DNA from: Asterionellopsis glacialis
Taxonomy: Eukaryota; Bacillariophyta; Plagiogrammaphyceae; Rhaphoneidales; Asterionellopsidaceae
DNA: 23,982 bases
Reading direction: 5' to 3'
Assembly: GCA_014885115.2 (NCBI GenBank)
Contig: WKLE02000459.1
Span: forward strand, 73,807-97,788
The translations under genes were made by a program, and so were the position numbers. Positions 9,062-18,358 of this stretch are shown here, one piece after another (the first letter of the stretch is position 1; the number at the start of each line of letters is the position of its first letter). Under the pieces are notes generated by a model. That model was given only the letters and a program-made list of their open reading frames with translations, searched no databases and was not told where the DNA came from.

Positions 9062-10000
9062 ATGAGGTTTACAAATTCCTATTCGTGTCATGTGTTTTTG
9101 ATATTACGAGTTTGGTTGATTTTGGGGTTTCTTCTTGGTCTTTGTTTGACGACTGTCAATTGTGACGAAAATCAACAGTCTTCCACCATAGCTGGCCAAC
9201 CTGATAAATTTGTATCCGTAGCCCCCCTAGTAGTTGGAGCAGTATGTCAAGATGGGGTTGCGCTTGTTGCTCATCATGTTTTGGAACAATTCCCCGATGA
9301 GGAGGAGACACAAGCGCATAACGAAGAAATAATTCACGACGAAAAAGATGACACATCATTATCGGCCGAGAGTAATATTGACAACAAAGATAACGGTGAA
9401 GGAGTAAATGATATCACTATTCATCAAAAAACAACAGGCTTACCAAGCTACCATCGAGGTCCATACCGAATTAACCCTATTGATGGGTTTGGTACAACAT
9501 TGGTTTGTGCTGGATGGAGAACGGATACAATTAAATTGGCATCTAAATGCAGATCCTTGGCAGCAACGGAAGTTGACCGATATGGTACTCCTTCCAACCT
9601 TCGTCAATATGCTCGATTTCTTTCCAACGAAGCAGCATTTTGGATGGCACAATGTCATGCATCAGATGGTGTCCGCGCCTTGAGTTGTGCCGGCCTAATA
9701 TGTAGTCATGACGCCTTGTGGTTGGTTGATGCTACAGGGTCGTATCGCGTTAGAGCTCATGCTTTGGGGTTGGGATCAAAGGAAGTGAACGAAGCTCTAA
9801 CACGTACAGATTTCTCGAAGCTAACTAAGGAGGAGGGCATGGCGACAATCTTGCGAATAGTACAAGAGGAACACGAGAAAAATACTACCGGAAGAACAAA
9901 GCCAACACACATCGAAACAGCTGTAGTTGACCCTGCATCATTGTCTATGAAACGCATGCCTTTTACAGTTTCACTGCCAAAGGCAGCTGGGAGTAGCTAA
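9062..10000 (+). CDS. Proteasome alpha-subunit-like protein with N-terminal signal peptide or anchor
   Basis: An intronless 312-aa ORF from ATG. Residues 11-32 are strongly hydrophobic and followed by VNC-DEN, like a signal peptide or signal anchor. From residue about 55 the protein reads like the proteasome/Ntn-hydrolase fold. There is a VVGAVCQDGVALVA strand pair, then GPYRINPIDGFGTTL and a long helix, then LWLVDATGSYRVRAHALGLGS (221-239), which matches the Asp-x-x-Gly-x-Tyr and Gly-x-Gly-Ser region of alpha subunits. The usual N-terminal alpha signature (YDR...FSPDGRLFQVEYA type) is missing. An acidic insertion of about 50 residues (78-128) interrupts the first sheet. No catalytic N-terminal Thr is evident, so it is probably non-proteolytic. 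It could be a divergent paralogue acting in the secretory pathway. The fold call is moderate; location and role are inference. Its stop lies 90 bp from the convergent TPR gene. Confidence 0.7.
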   Translation: MRFTNSYSCHVFLILRVWLILGFLLGLCLTTVNCDENQQSSTIAGQPDKFVSVAPLVVGAVCQDGVALVAHHVLEQFPDEEETQAHNEEIIHDEKDDTSLSAESNIDNKDNGEGVNDITIHQKTTGLPSYHRGPYRINPIDGFGTTLVCAGWRTDTIKLASKCRSLAATEVDRYGTPSNLRQYARFLSNEAAFWMAQCHASDGVRALSCAGLICSHDALWLVDATGSYRVRAHALGLGSKEVNEALTRTDFSKLTKEEGMATILRIVQEEHEKNTTGRTKPTHIETAVVDPASLSMKRMPFTVSLPKAAGSS

Positions 10001-10090
10001 TATCATATCTTTTATAATCTCGTTTTATTTTCAATGTTTCTCATTTATTATCTCTTTTCATATCTCTTTTAATATGTGGATGAACAATTC

Positions 10091-13000
10091 TTAAACCCAG
10101 TCAAGATTTTGTGTTCGCTTGAGCTCTTGATTCAACTGTTCTATTTCTTCTCCTATTCCTTGCTCTAACCGCTCAGCTGTCTGACTTTCTTTTTCATCAT
10201 ATTTAGTGTATTCTTTAATAGAACGCACAGCTCGGAGCGCTGCATGTAGCTTTTCTAAGGCTGACTCTCTATCATTCTGTTTCCGACTAACCCTACTCAT
10301 TTTGTACAGCACTACTGCTTCCGCTCGTCGCCTTGGAAGTGTGTTCTCTGCACCAGCCTTGTTCAGAACTTTGAACCGACGAACGATTTCGTTATAGCAT
10401 TTCAGAGCAACAGCAGAGTCGTTGCTGCGCGCACAAGAATCTGCAAGATTATCCAAAGTTGAAAAAACTGTGGGATGCTCAAGACCCAACACGGCCTCTT
10501 GGAACTGTAAANNNNNNNNNNNNNNNNNNNNNNNNNNNNNNNNNNNNNNNNNNNNNNNNNNNTGTCACAGGACAGGGGTGCACTCCTCATTTAAGAGTAG
10601 CTGCAACTGATCGACAACAAAAATCAAAACTCACCGATAGGGCTTCTTTAAACAGGAGAGCAGCCTTTCCGTGTTGGTCACGACTGCTATATAAGTAACC
10701 CAAATTTGACAGTGTTGTTGCCGTTCCAAACTGTAGTGCACCATTGTCTGGATCGTTACATAAAGCATTCCGCTGTATATCTAAAGCACCCTCGAATGCG
10801 CGTCTGGCTTCTCTAATTTCGTTGAATTCCACATGGACACAGCCTATGTTATTATAGACACGTGCCAATGCTGGGTGTAACGCCCCGAGAGAGTGCCGCC
10901 GAACTGAAAGTGCCTCACGAAAAGCAACCAGAGCTAGGTCGAAGCGTTTGATAAGCAAATTGCAAATTCCAACCTTGATTAAAGAGACCGCAACAGGAGG
11001 AGCTTGATTTCCAAGGGAACCCTTCCGAACACGGACAGCTTTTTCAAAGGTTTCGAGAGCTTCTTCATGTCTTTCAGCTCGAAGATACACGATTCCAACG
11101 TTGTGTAGTGCCGATCCAACCTCTTCGTGAAGATCACCATATGTTCGCCGCTGAGACATCAAGATTGTTTCAAATATGTAAATTGCCTCATGCACACGAT
11201 TTTCCTGTCTCACAAAACACCAGTGACAAAAACATTTTAGCAAAAATTCAAGGAAAAGGTGGAAAACCCAAGAATTAGACTGAAATCTTAGGACTAACTC
11301 ACCTTCAAATAATTGGATGCCACATGATGAAGTTCTGCAACATAATTTCCTGGATCTTGAAGCATATCTCTTGATAGAACAATTTCATCACTATCCGTAA
11401 ATAGTCTCTTACCCTGAATCGGTGCTATACCATTGTCTTCATCATCTGTACATCCCAATTGTTCTTTTGTGAAGTCGTACATACTATCGTCTGCCTTCAA
11501 CTTTAGTGCTGGTGAGTCTTTCGAGTCATATTGCTTCTCTTCAATTCCATAAGCTGTCTTTGGCATAGAAGCTGTCTTTCGACTAATTAGTGGCTTAGGT
11601 ACAGGTCGACGCTCGTCAACTGTAGGCTGAATTACCAACAGTTCATGAGGCGCTTGGTCTTCACCTCTTTTTTTAAGAAATGGATTTAAAGATAAGTGAT
11701 CAGTGCGACCTATCATACAGTTTTCTTCTGTTTCATATGAATTTTGAATAGTCTTTGAGGGCTGGCGGTTCTCAACTTCTTGACCTTTGGCTTGTCTAGT
11801 TGGCGACCACGATAGTTTGTGTGGACTAAGGGTGACTTTCGTAGATCCATCAGGTACGCGACGAGGTGTGTGCTCTTCAATACTATCAAAGTCGTCATCT
11901 CCTTTGCTACTGCTTGGTGAACTGAGCACAATCTCACTAAGTGGCAAAGGTGCACTGGAATTACCCCTTCGAGGGGTCGTGGCACTTTCATTCAGTGCAT
12001 GATCTGACCATTCTTCTTCTATTGAATTCATTTTACTGTGTCTACTTCGATTTGATTCTCCCTTTCCATATCTTGAAGATTCATCTGTCGCAACACTGAT
12101 ACTGAAGCTCAAATCTTGTATTCCCAAGTCAGTGCATTTGGCGCGTGCCATGTCGTACAGAGAACGAGTCTGAATGACAAGAGGGTCTGCTTTTTGTAAA
12201 ATAGAAGTACGAATACCAAGAGCCTCTTGGAATGTGCGCGCAGCATCCGCCGGGGCTTCGATTTGCAAGTTCAATCCTCCCATATTGCATAAAGTATCGG
12301 CAAGCTCCAACTGTCTGTCACGAACTTCATCAAATGGAGCAGCAGATATATTACTAGGAGACATTTGCTCATCAGTTGTGGCATTAACAAGTAACTTTTG
12401 AATGTCTATCGCTTGTTTAAATCGTTTATGACTCTCGTCATATTCCCCAAGATTTAAATAACAAACCCCAATGTTATTCAAGACAGTAGCAACCAGTTCA
12501 TGCCGTGGTCCAAATACAATTAATCTTATCCGCAAAGCTTCCTCAAAGCATTGCAATGCATTTCTTTCGGACTGTTCTTGTAACAGTAGTAAACCCATCT
12601 TGGTTAGCGTAGTTGCAACATTTGGATGATTTTGACCCAGTGAGTCTCTTGCACATCGTGCAGCCGTTTGGTAATGACCAAGTGCTAAATCTACACAGTC
12701 TTCAGGTTGTCCCACTAAAAATGCCTTCTTGGCATACACTACGCCCAAATTATGATGTGTTGATGCTACACGAGGGTGCTTATCTCCAAATCGGTCCTTA
12801 TACCCTTGTAGTACGTGTTTGAGTAATATCAATGCTTGCTCGTATTCCCCATCCTCAGCATGCCGTGTCGCCATAAAATTAAGTTTTATCAATCGTTCTT
12901 CTTCTGGTTCTCGAGTTGATTGGGTCGATCGTGAACCTGATTTTGTTGTAGATGATCCTGTCGAGGTAGATCTGGTTGACGCTACAGAAGGTGCACTGCT

Positions 13001-14461
13001 AACAGATTGTGAACGACCACTTGTGACGCTCCCCCTGGAACATACATAACTTGAATTACGACTTCTGACCCGAGTTTGCTTTGACCGAGACTGAATCCGC
13101 CGACTATCTGGTGATTCCTTCGAAGAGGCAGAGCTAGGACTTACGAACGGCAAATTCTGTTGTTGTTGTTGCCGTGCCATGGATAATGGATTGGAATTTT
13201 GATAATTTGTTAAACGATTCTTCTGGACTCTTCTAGATGGTGCTCCGTTGTATTGTTTATCTGATGAGGATTGATATTTGTGTATTGGCGATGACGATGA
13301 AGTAAATTCATTTGACAACATTTCATGAATATTTGCAGAAGATTGTGTGGAACTTGTTTGATTCGAATCTGGAGATGCTGCTACGAACATTGACTTGTCT
13401 GATGGATTACTTTGCTTTTCTGGAGTCCCGCTAAAGTTTCTATTACTAACCATAGGTGGTGCTTCTTTCCGCCTTCGCCTGCCATCGTCACTGTCGCCTT
13501 GTTCCCAAAACGCTGAATCTGGTGTGATTGGAGAAATTACCATCTTTTGACCTGAGTGTGTTTGTTGTTCAGGAAAGATTTTTAAAGGCGGCAACTGAGA
13601 TGAACCACCCCATGCTGGTGATGATTCCTCCTCATCCTCAATCTGTAATTCTTGTCCCCTTACTCCTGCAGGTTCGATTTCACCTTCATACAAACCACGC
13701 CGCCTAGGCTTGATATTTTTCCGAAGAGGCGTACTTCTATCTGGAGAATCATCTAGTATTCTGGAACCAATCGGTGACTCTGGACTTCTAGGTGATATTA
13801 GTTGGTTTGGTCTTCTATTGGTCGGAGTTGGAGGCGTTAATAAGTGTATTGGTGGCTGGTTTTTGGATGGTGATTGTTCAGATTGTTGTTGGTCATTACT
13901 ACTAGCAGTCATCGGTGGAAAGGAGTCTGCATTTGTGTGTTCTGTGGCATGTCTTTGTCGTCTTTGTACACGTCTATCTGATGGTTCTGGCGGAGTTAAG
14001 AGATCTAATGGAGACGTCGTTGCCGCTCCCGTAAAGGCCTGTTTTCGTTGCCTGCCGTTTTTGCCTTTATCCTTGTTTGAAAACCCATCCGCGAAAACAT
14101 CTTGTTTATCATGACGGTTAGGGTCGTTTGCATCTAATCCTACTAAACTATCTGAAGGAACGGGGAATGTGAATTCTGGAAAAGTACCATCTCCCGTCAG
14201 CAACGAAAACTTCTCGGATGCAAAATCATCACTGGACTTCCCCTTGCTGCCTCCCTTTGATGATTTGTGATGCTGTGCCCGTCGAACTGGAAACCTCAAA
14301 CATGACTTGTGAGACTCTCCACTACCTTCCATATCAGATTCAATAAACATTGGTGTTTTGGACCATGGAAGCGATGGATCATCAATTCCTATTCTTGTTC
14401 GAGTTTTACTCTTCTTCTCAGAAGATGAATATGACCTGTACTCTGCTGTGCTCATGGCCAT
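10091..14461 (-). CDS. Large TPR protein (kinesin-light-chain-type repeats), three exons
   Basis: Exons 14461-11303, 11204-10635 and 10504-10091 join in phase 0 at both junctions, giving 1380 aa. Donors are GTGAGT at both introns; acceptors are CAG. The ATG at 14461 has ideal context (AAG before, G after) and is the first Met in a frame that stays open upstream. Residues 1-515 are Ser/Pro/Gln-rich and probably disordered. Residues about 521-777 hold TPRs with the LGxxHPxVAxTLxNLG pattern of kinesin light chain and related scaffold proteins. Residues 780-1035 are a second disordered stretch, and about 1036-1380 a second TPR array. Both splice junctions fall inside TPR units and restore normal repeat spacing, which supports the model. 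TPR arrays bind peptides; the partner is unknown. No motor, kinase or membrane segment is seen. The intron between exons 2 and 3 contains the N gap. Confidence 0.87.
10512..10562. other. Assembly gap (51 N)
   Basis: A run of undetermined bases. A GTGAGT donor lies on one side (10634, minus strand) and a TTTACAG acceptor on the other (10505), so the gap sits wholly within the second intron of the TPR gene. The true length may differ from 51. Confidence 0.97.
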
Positions 14462-15722
14462 CTTGTCGCGTTTGGTGGTTACACGAAAATCTCTAGTTAG
14501 TACATCAATGAGATATCGTTTCCTTGTTTTGATGCTATTTTTGATAATAGACAAGGAAACTTCGTAGTTCGATAGCGGGCGCACCTCTTTTTTTCTTCGT
14601 TCTTGCTGTCTATCTTGTTTGCGCTTTTTAGCGGTGTATGTACCTGGTATGTCGCTGTTGTTTATTCTACGTAATAAATAATAGAGAGAACAACACCATA
14701 ACTGACTCTTGGCGAGAACTCTGATTAAAAATTGCTCCAAACTCTATTCTACAGTTATTCCACTTGTCGTTTTAGAATACGGCATCCTACAAGATTAAAT
14801 ACGATAGGATATACAAAAATCAGTACGATAAAGAATAGCATTCTCGGACATATTAGTTACCTTCATACACATATAAATTTGTATGATTGGCTTTCAAAAA
14901 AAGATGCTTGCTATGAGGAAAAAGAATCGCCGTTGGCTACTTCTTTTAAACAGAATATCGCTAAATATGTACATTTTTCGTCATAGAGCTTTTTTGAATG
15001 TGGATCATTCCATCCGTTGGATCGTTCTAGAAGCATTTTTACTCAATTTGGACATAGTTCAAAAGGATCGTAGTACAAACCTTACGCAATGTCGGCAGTA
15101 CCCTGGAAACGTAGTTTCACTGTGTGACAACCAATACAGGTAATGTCCCAATTTCAAACCTTGCGTACAGTACCAAGTAACTATGACAAAACATGTCATA
15201 GAAATGGTTTCTGTCAGTTATTAGATATTATGCATGAAAATTTCTTCCGACTTCCAATGAAACAGGCTCGTCCGTCCATCTACCGCAGATCAAATTTCTT
15301 TCTTTTTTATCACTGCCTGCTTTATCTTGTCAATTTTTTTAGCTCCCCTCCTCTGCTTCTACTTTAGTCGTACCTACGTAGGATTACAGTACACAGACAA
15401 CTGTAGACTGGCGTCTTTTCGCGGATGGACCGAGACAATGCGGACATTATTAATTTTTAAACCTTCCTGCAAATCTATTCAATTTTCTTACCCAGGTACA
15501 GTATTGCTCTTCGAGAGGAGCAGTACCTACTCGAGGACCTCTCTAGAGAGAGGACTACCTGTACCAGGTGAACTATCATCGCATTGCTGCACCTCTCCAG
15601 AAACCGAAACCTTTGTTTCTTGTCAGCAGATCCCTTCTATCTGTGTGTCCAACAGATCAGTGCCTTCGCCTGCTTTAACTATCTTTTATTGAATCTTTTG
15701 CGCAAGTAAGCAAGTAAACAAC
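14462..15722. other. Divergent spacer between TPR and BSD genes
   Basis: No gene is supported. One exact TACCTGGTA palindrome lies at 14641-14649. Near the BSD gene there is a knot of short palindromes: CCTACGTAGG at 15373-15382, CTCTCTAGAGAG at 15539-15550, and AGGTAC / GTACCT arms around 15494-15528. Open frames here start at non-ATG codons or lack coding character. Confidence 0.5.
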
Positions 15723-17195
15723 ATGGGAAATAGTGCTTCCACAAATGAACATGATTCTGAGGATGATTCGTCTTTTGAATCTGGAGATGAACTTTCATAT
15801 TTAGAGGATTCTTCGGAAGGTAGTCAAGACGACGAAGATTATTCTTATGATAGTGAGGATGATGAAGATGATGATTCTTTGGAATATGATGAAGATGAAG
15901 AGGAGGAGGAAGTAGATGAGAAGAAAGTACAACCACAACAAGAAAAAGCAAGCAAATCTGCAACCAGCAACAGCAAAGTCACGACTGAAAGCGCTGGCAA
16001 CATCAACAGTACTGTACAGAAAAACCAAGCGTCCGTGTCAGATGCGACACCATCCAACAATACTAAGAATGCCGTAGATGAAATGTTACAGAATTCAGAT
16101 TTGTTTCAATTACTTGTGGATGATGTAGCAATTCAAAAATTGAAAAGTTTGACACGCGAAACTATTCTTGTAGAATACAGATCTAGACGTTCCGCAATCA
16201 AACAAACGTTAGGTGCTTCCAACAGCAGCAACAACAACCAAAATACTGATAATATGAATGGTAATAGCAAATTTGATGTTGCCAAACATGCAGAAACTGC
16301 AATGGAAATGTTAAAGGTTTGTCCTGAATTGAATGCTTTACGTTTTAAATTAGTACCAGGCCGTATAAAAGAACACGCATTTTGGTATACAGTATTTGCC
16401 ATGATACTGAGTGAACAATATGCCAAGAAGGAAGGAACAACAACAACAACAGCATTAGATGATAACGATGACGACGAGGAACAAACTCCTGAGCACACAC
16501 CCGAAGATCAAGTAGGCCTACAGTCAAGTACTACTACTGCTACAACTAGTGGTAAGGGAGCTAGTGAGGATTCCCGAAAACAGACTAGGCAAAAGTCTCA
16601 AAAATCGAAATCGATGTCAGTAGAGGAAGACAAATTATCATCATCATCTTCATCTTCAATTCACGTACAAGCCACTGTTCAACCTTCGAGTACGTACTCT
16701 CGTAGCTACCGTGAAGTCATGACTAGTGGGTCCAATGCTGCTGTACTCGACCTTCATGGTCAATTGAAAGAGAAGAATTCTGAATTGAAAAACATGTCAA
16801 ATGCTCTTAAAAAGGCAAACGAAACAATCAATTCACTCCAAAAGGAAATATTGAAATTACAACAACAACAACAACAGCAGCAGCAGCGTCAGTCTTCAAC
16901 AGTATCACAAAGTAATGGCACCAATGGTGTTGGATCAGAGTCATCCTCATCCTTGGGAGGAACGAAGAAGCACAAAGGTAAATGGATTATGGATCAGGAT
17001 TCGAAAGATTTCTTAGAATTGGAGCAAGAAATTAAAGAAAATCTTCGACAAGAAAAGGAACGACGACTCAAAGAAGTTCGTGATCAAATGAAATTCATTT
17101 TAGATACAGATGATATATCACATTCATTTGGTGAATGGGATTGCTGCAATACATCTGAATACAATGCGGAGGGTTGTACTGAAGTTGACGAATAA
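15723..17195 (+). CDS. BSD-domain protein with acidic, potentially N-myristoylated N terminus
   Basis: An intronless ORF of 490 aa. It begins MGNSAS, matching the N-myristoylation pattern (Gly2, Ser6). Residues 12-68 are almost entirely Asp/Glu/Ser/Tyr. Residues about 125-235 include a BSD-like domain, seen best in the CPELNALRFKLVPGRIKEHA stretch followed by the hallmark Phe220-Trp221. Residues about 255-330 are low complexity with Thr and Ser runs. Residues 340-392 form a coiled coil ending in a nine-Gln run, and another charged helix lies near 425-460. The C-terminal tail is acidic. BSD domains occur in TFIIH p62, synapse-associated proteins and DOS2-like proteins, and are protein-interaction modules. 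A membrane-tethered scaffold is inferred. The exact function is unknown. Confidence 0.82.
   Translation: MGNSASTNEHDSEDDSSFESGDELSYLEDSSEGSQDDEDYSYDSEDDEDDDSLEYDEDEEEEEVDEKKVQPQQEKASKSATSNSKVTTESAGNINSTVQKNQASVSDATPSNNTKNAVDEMLQNSDLFQLLVDDVAIQKLKSLTRETILVEYRSRRSAIKQTLGASNSSNNNQNTDNMNGNSKFDVAKHAETAMEMLKVCPELNALRFKLVPGRIKEHAFWYTVFAMILSEQYAKKEGTTTTTALDDNDDDEEQTPEHTPEDQVGLQSSTTTATTSGKGASEDSRKQTRQKSQKSKSMSVEEDKLSSSSSSSIHVQATVQPSSTYSRSYREVMTSGSNAAVLDLHGQLKEKNSELKNMSNALKKANETINSLQKEILKLQQQQQQQQQRQSSTVSQSNGTNGVGSESSSSLGGTKKHKGKWIMDQDSKDFLELEQEIKENLRQEKERRLKEVRDQMKFILDTDDISHSFGEWDCCNTSEYNAEGCTEVDE
16860..16887 (+). repeat. CAA/CAG microsatellite encoding poly-Gln
   Basis: Five CAA codons then four CAG codons inside the coiled-coil tail of the BSD gene. 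This kind of tract is prone to length variation between alleles without changing frame. Confidence 0.85.
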
Positions 17196-17507
17196 TATAT
17201 ATCAAGTAATATGGAATCATTGACATGGTATCTCATACTCTAGAAAAAACAACAACAACACATAAAATATAAGTCTACCCTACTGATTTTTGAATCTGAC
17301 GAAATCCCAGCTGCTGCAACAAGTCCTATTCCTATTCAGCTCAAAGTGAGGTTTACAGTATTGCATGTTGATGCGCATCCAAATTTGATAGACGAATTAT
17401 TGCGTTTCATCGGTTTTATCGACTGTCTAACATTTAAAAATTTCTGAGTAAAAAAATCATTCCTCCACAAATATTGTCTATCCTCTGCAGCTAATGTTCA
17501 GAAATTT
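17196..17507. other. Convergent 3' spacer
   Basis: About 310 bp between the stop codons of the BSD gene (+) and the coiled-coil gene (-). It presumably holds both 3' UTRs. A short CAA-rich run lies near 17249-17260. Nothing else is seen. Confidence 0.5.
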
Positions 17508-17976
17508 TTACTTTGCTTCTGCAAGAAGCTTTTCAACTGTCCCTACAAGATGTTGGATTCGATATGCTTGTTTAGCATTTTGTTCTTGTAAACGTTTATT
17601 TTCTGTTTTAAGTGCATCCAATTCTTTTGTACTAGCAGTTCCTGCAGCTCCCGCTTTCATTGATTCACGAATTTCTCTCATCTTTGCTAACATATCCGCT
17701 TGAGCTTTTTGTACCGCCTCTTTTGTAGCATCGTGAGCTGCTCCAATTTCAAGAGCTTTTACCCGGGTTTGAAGATCTTGCATTTTTTGGTCAGAATCCT
17801 GTTATTCGTGCATACATAAACGCGAGATAGATAGATGGATAGATAGAGAGAAGTCAGAGACAGCTAAACTAGTGAGTACATTTTGCACATCAAAAGAAAA
17901 TTAGAATTGGAGTAATATATTGACGAAAAACAATAGCGTTCTGTAGTAAGGCACCGGGCAGAATGCTCACCGTCAT
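17508..17976 (-). CDS. Small coiled-coil protein with two-codon first exon (98 aa)
   Basis: The main exon 17798-17508 begins directly after a consensus acceptor (AATAACAG). Five sense codons (D S D Q K) precede its first internal Met at 17783. Upstream at 17976 the sequence ACC-ATG-ACG is followed at once by a GTGAGC donor, giving a first coding exon of only six bases (M T) joined in phase 0 across a 172-nt intron. The resulting 98-aa protein is mostly helical. Heptad-like Leu/Met spacing and the segment ALKTENKRLQEQNAKQAYRI indicate a C-terminal coiled coil. An Ala/Gly-rich loop breaks the helix near residues 51-57. There is no targeting signal. I do not recognise the family. If the first exon is wrong, the fallback is a 91-aa protein from 17783. 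Confidence 0.68.
17825..17850. repeat. GATA-type microsatellite in intron
   Basis: Short run of GATA units with one GATG variant, inside the single intron of the coiled-coil gene. Confidence 0.7.
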
Positions 17977-18187
17977 GGTCACAAAGGAGATTCGCAGTTC
18001 GAGTTGGTGGAGAACTGAGAACTGTGCGGAAGAATTGCAATGATCGCGCACGAAGTACAGACGGGTAAATATTCGGGCGAACACGGACTGGGACTTTCAC
18101 CTTGGAGACCTTAAACACATGTGAAATCACTCCTTGTCATAAGCAACCACCAATTTTCTTTTCTTTCCCACTTATTTCAGATTTTTA

Positions 18188-18272
18188 CTGTGTAAGATTT
18201 TTTCTGTGTAAGATTTTTTTAAGATTTTTTAAAGATTTTTCTGTTGAAGATTTTTCTGTGTAAGATTTTTTC
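18188..18272. repeat. T-rich tandem repeat, unit about CTGTGTAAGATTTTT
   Basis: Near-identical units begin at 18188, 18204, 18241 (CTGTTGAAG variant) and 18256, with two shortened AAGATTTTT units between the second and third. The pattern fits replication slippage. Confidence 0.75.
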
Positions 18273-18295
18273 TACAAACATCACAAAGATAGACC

Positions 18296-18311
18296 CTCTA
18301 TATATATAGAG
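18296..18311. promoter_or_regulatory. TATA-like perfect palindrome
   Basis: CTCTATATATATAGAG is a perfect 16-base palindrome 48 bp before the ATG at 18359, followed by a GA run. It could serve as a TATA box, although the short distance to the ATG would leave a very short leader. Confidence 0.35.
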
Positions 18312-18358
18312 AGAGAGAGTCCTATTCACAAATCACTTACAGAACATTCTGATGAATC

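Larger units (their letters stand above)
17977..18358. promoter_or_regulatory. Divergent promoter region with tandem repeats
   Basis: This 382-bp spacer separates two divergently transcribed genes. It holds a T-rich tandem repeat (18188-18272) and a TATA-like palindrome (18296-18311), both nearer the plus-strand gene. No open frame with coding character is present. Confidence 0.5.

Noticed and set aside
8762..9165. Two overlapping open frames ahead of the proteasome-like gene
   Set aside because: Neither has coding character, and I saw no donor-acceptor pair that would attach them in frame to the gene at 9062.
9371..9438. Possible 66-68-nt intron inside the acidic insertion of the proteasome-like gene
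   Set aside because: The donor (GTAATA) is weak, it would be shorter than any other intron here and the frame is open throughout. It cannot be fully excluded without RNA data.
14462..14740. Upstream extension of the TPR protein in frame
   Set aside because: The frame is open but contains no ATG; the first ATG at 14461 has ideal context.
15327..15692. 121-aa open frame upstream of the BSD gene
   Set aside because: Starts at TTG, has no domain and covers a palindrome-rich leader.
17864..18130. 88-aa minus-strand open frame
   Set aside because: It overlaps the proposed two-codon exon and its intron in another frame and has no domain-like composition.
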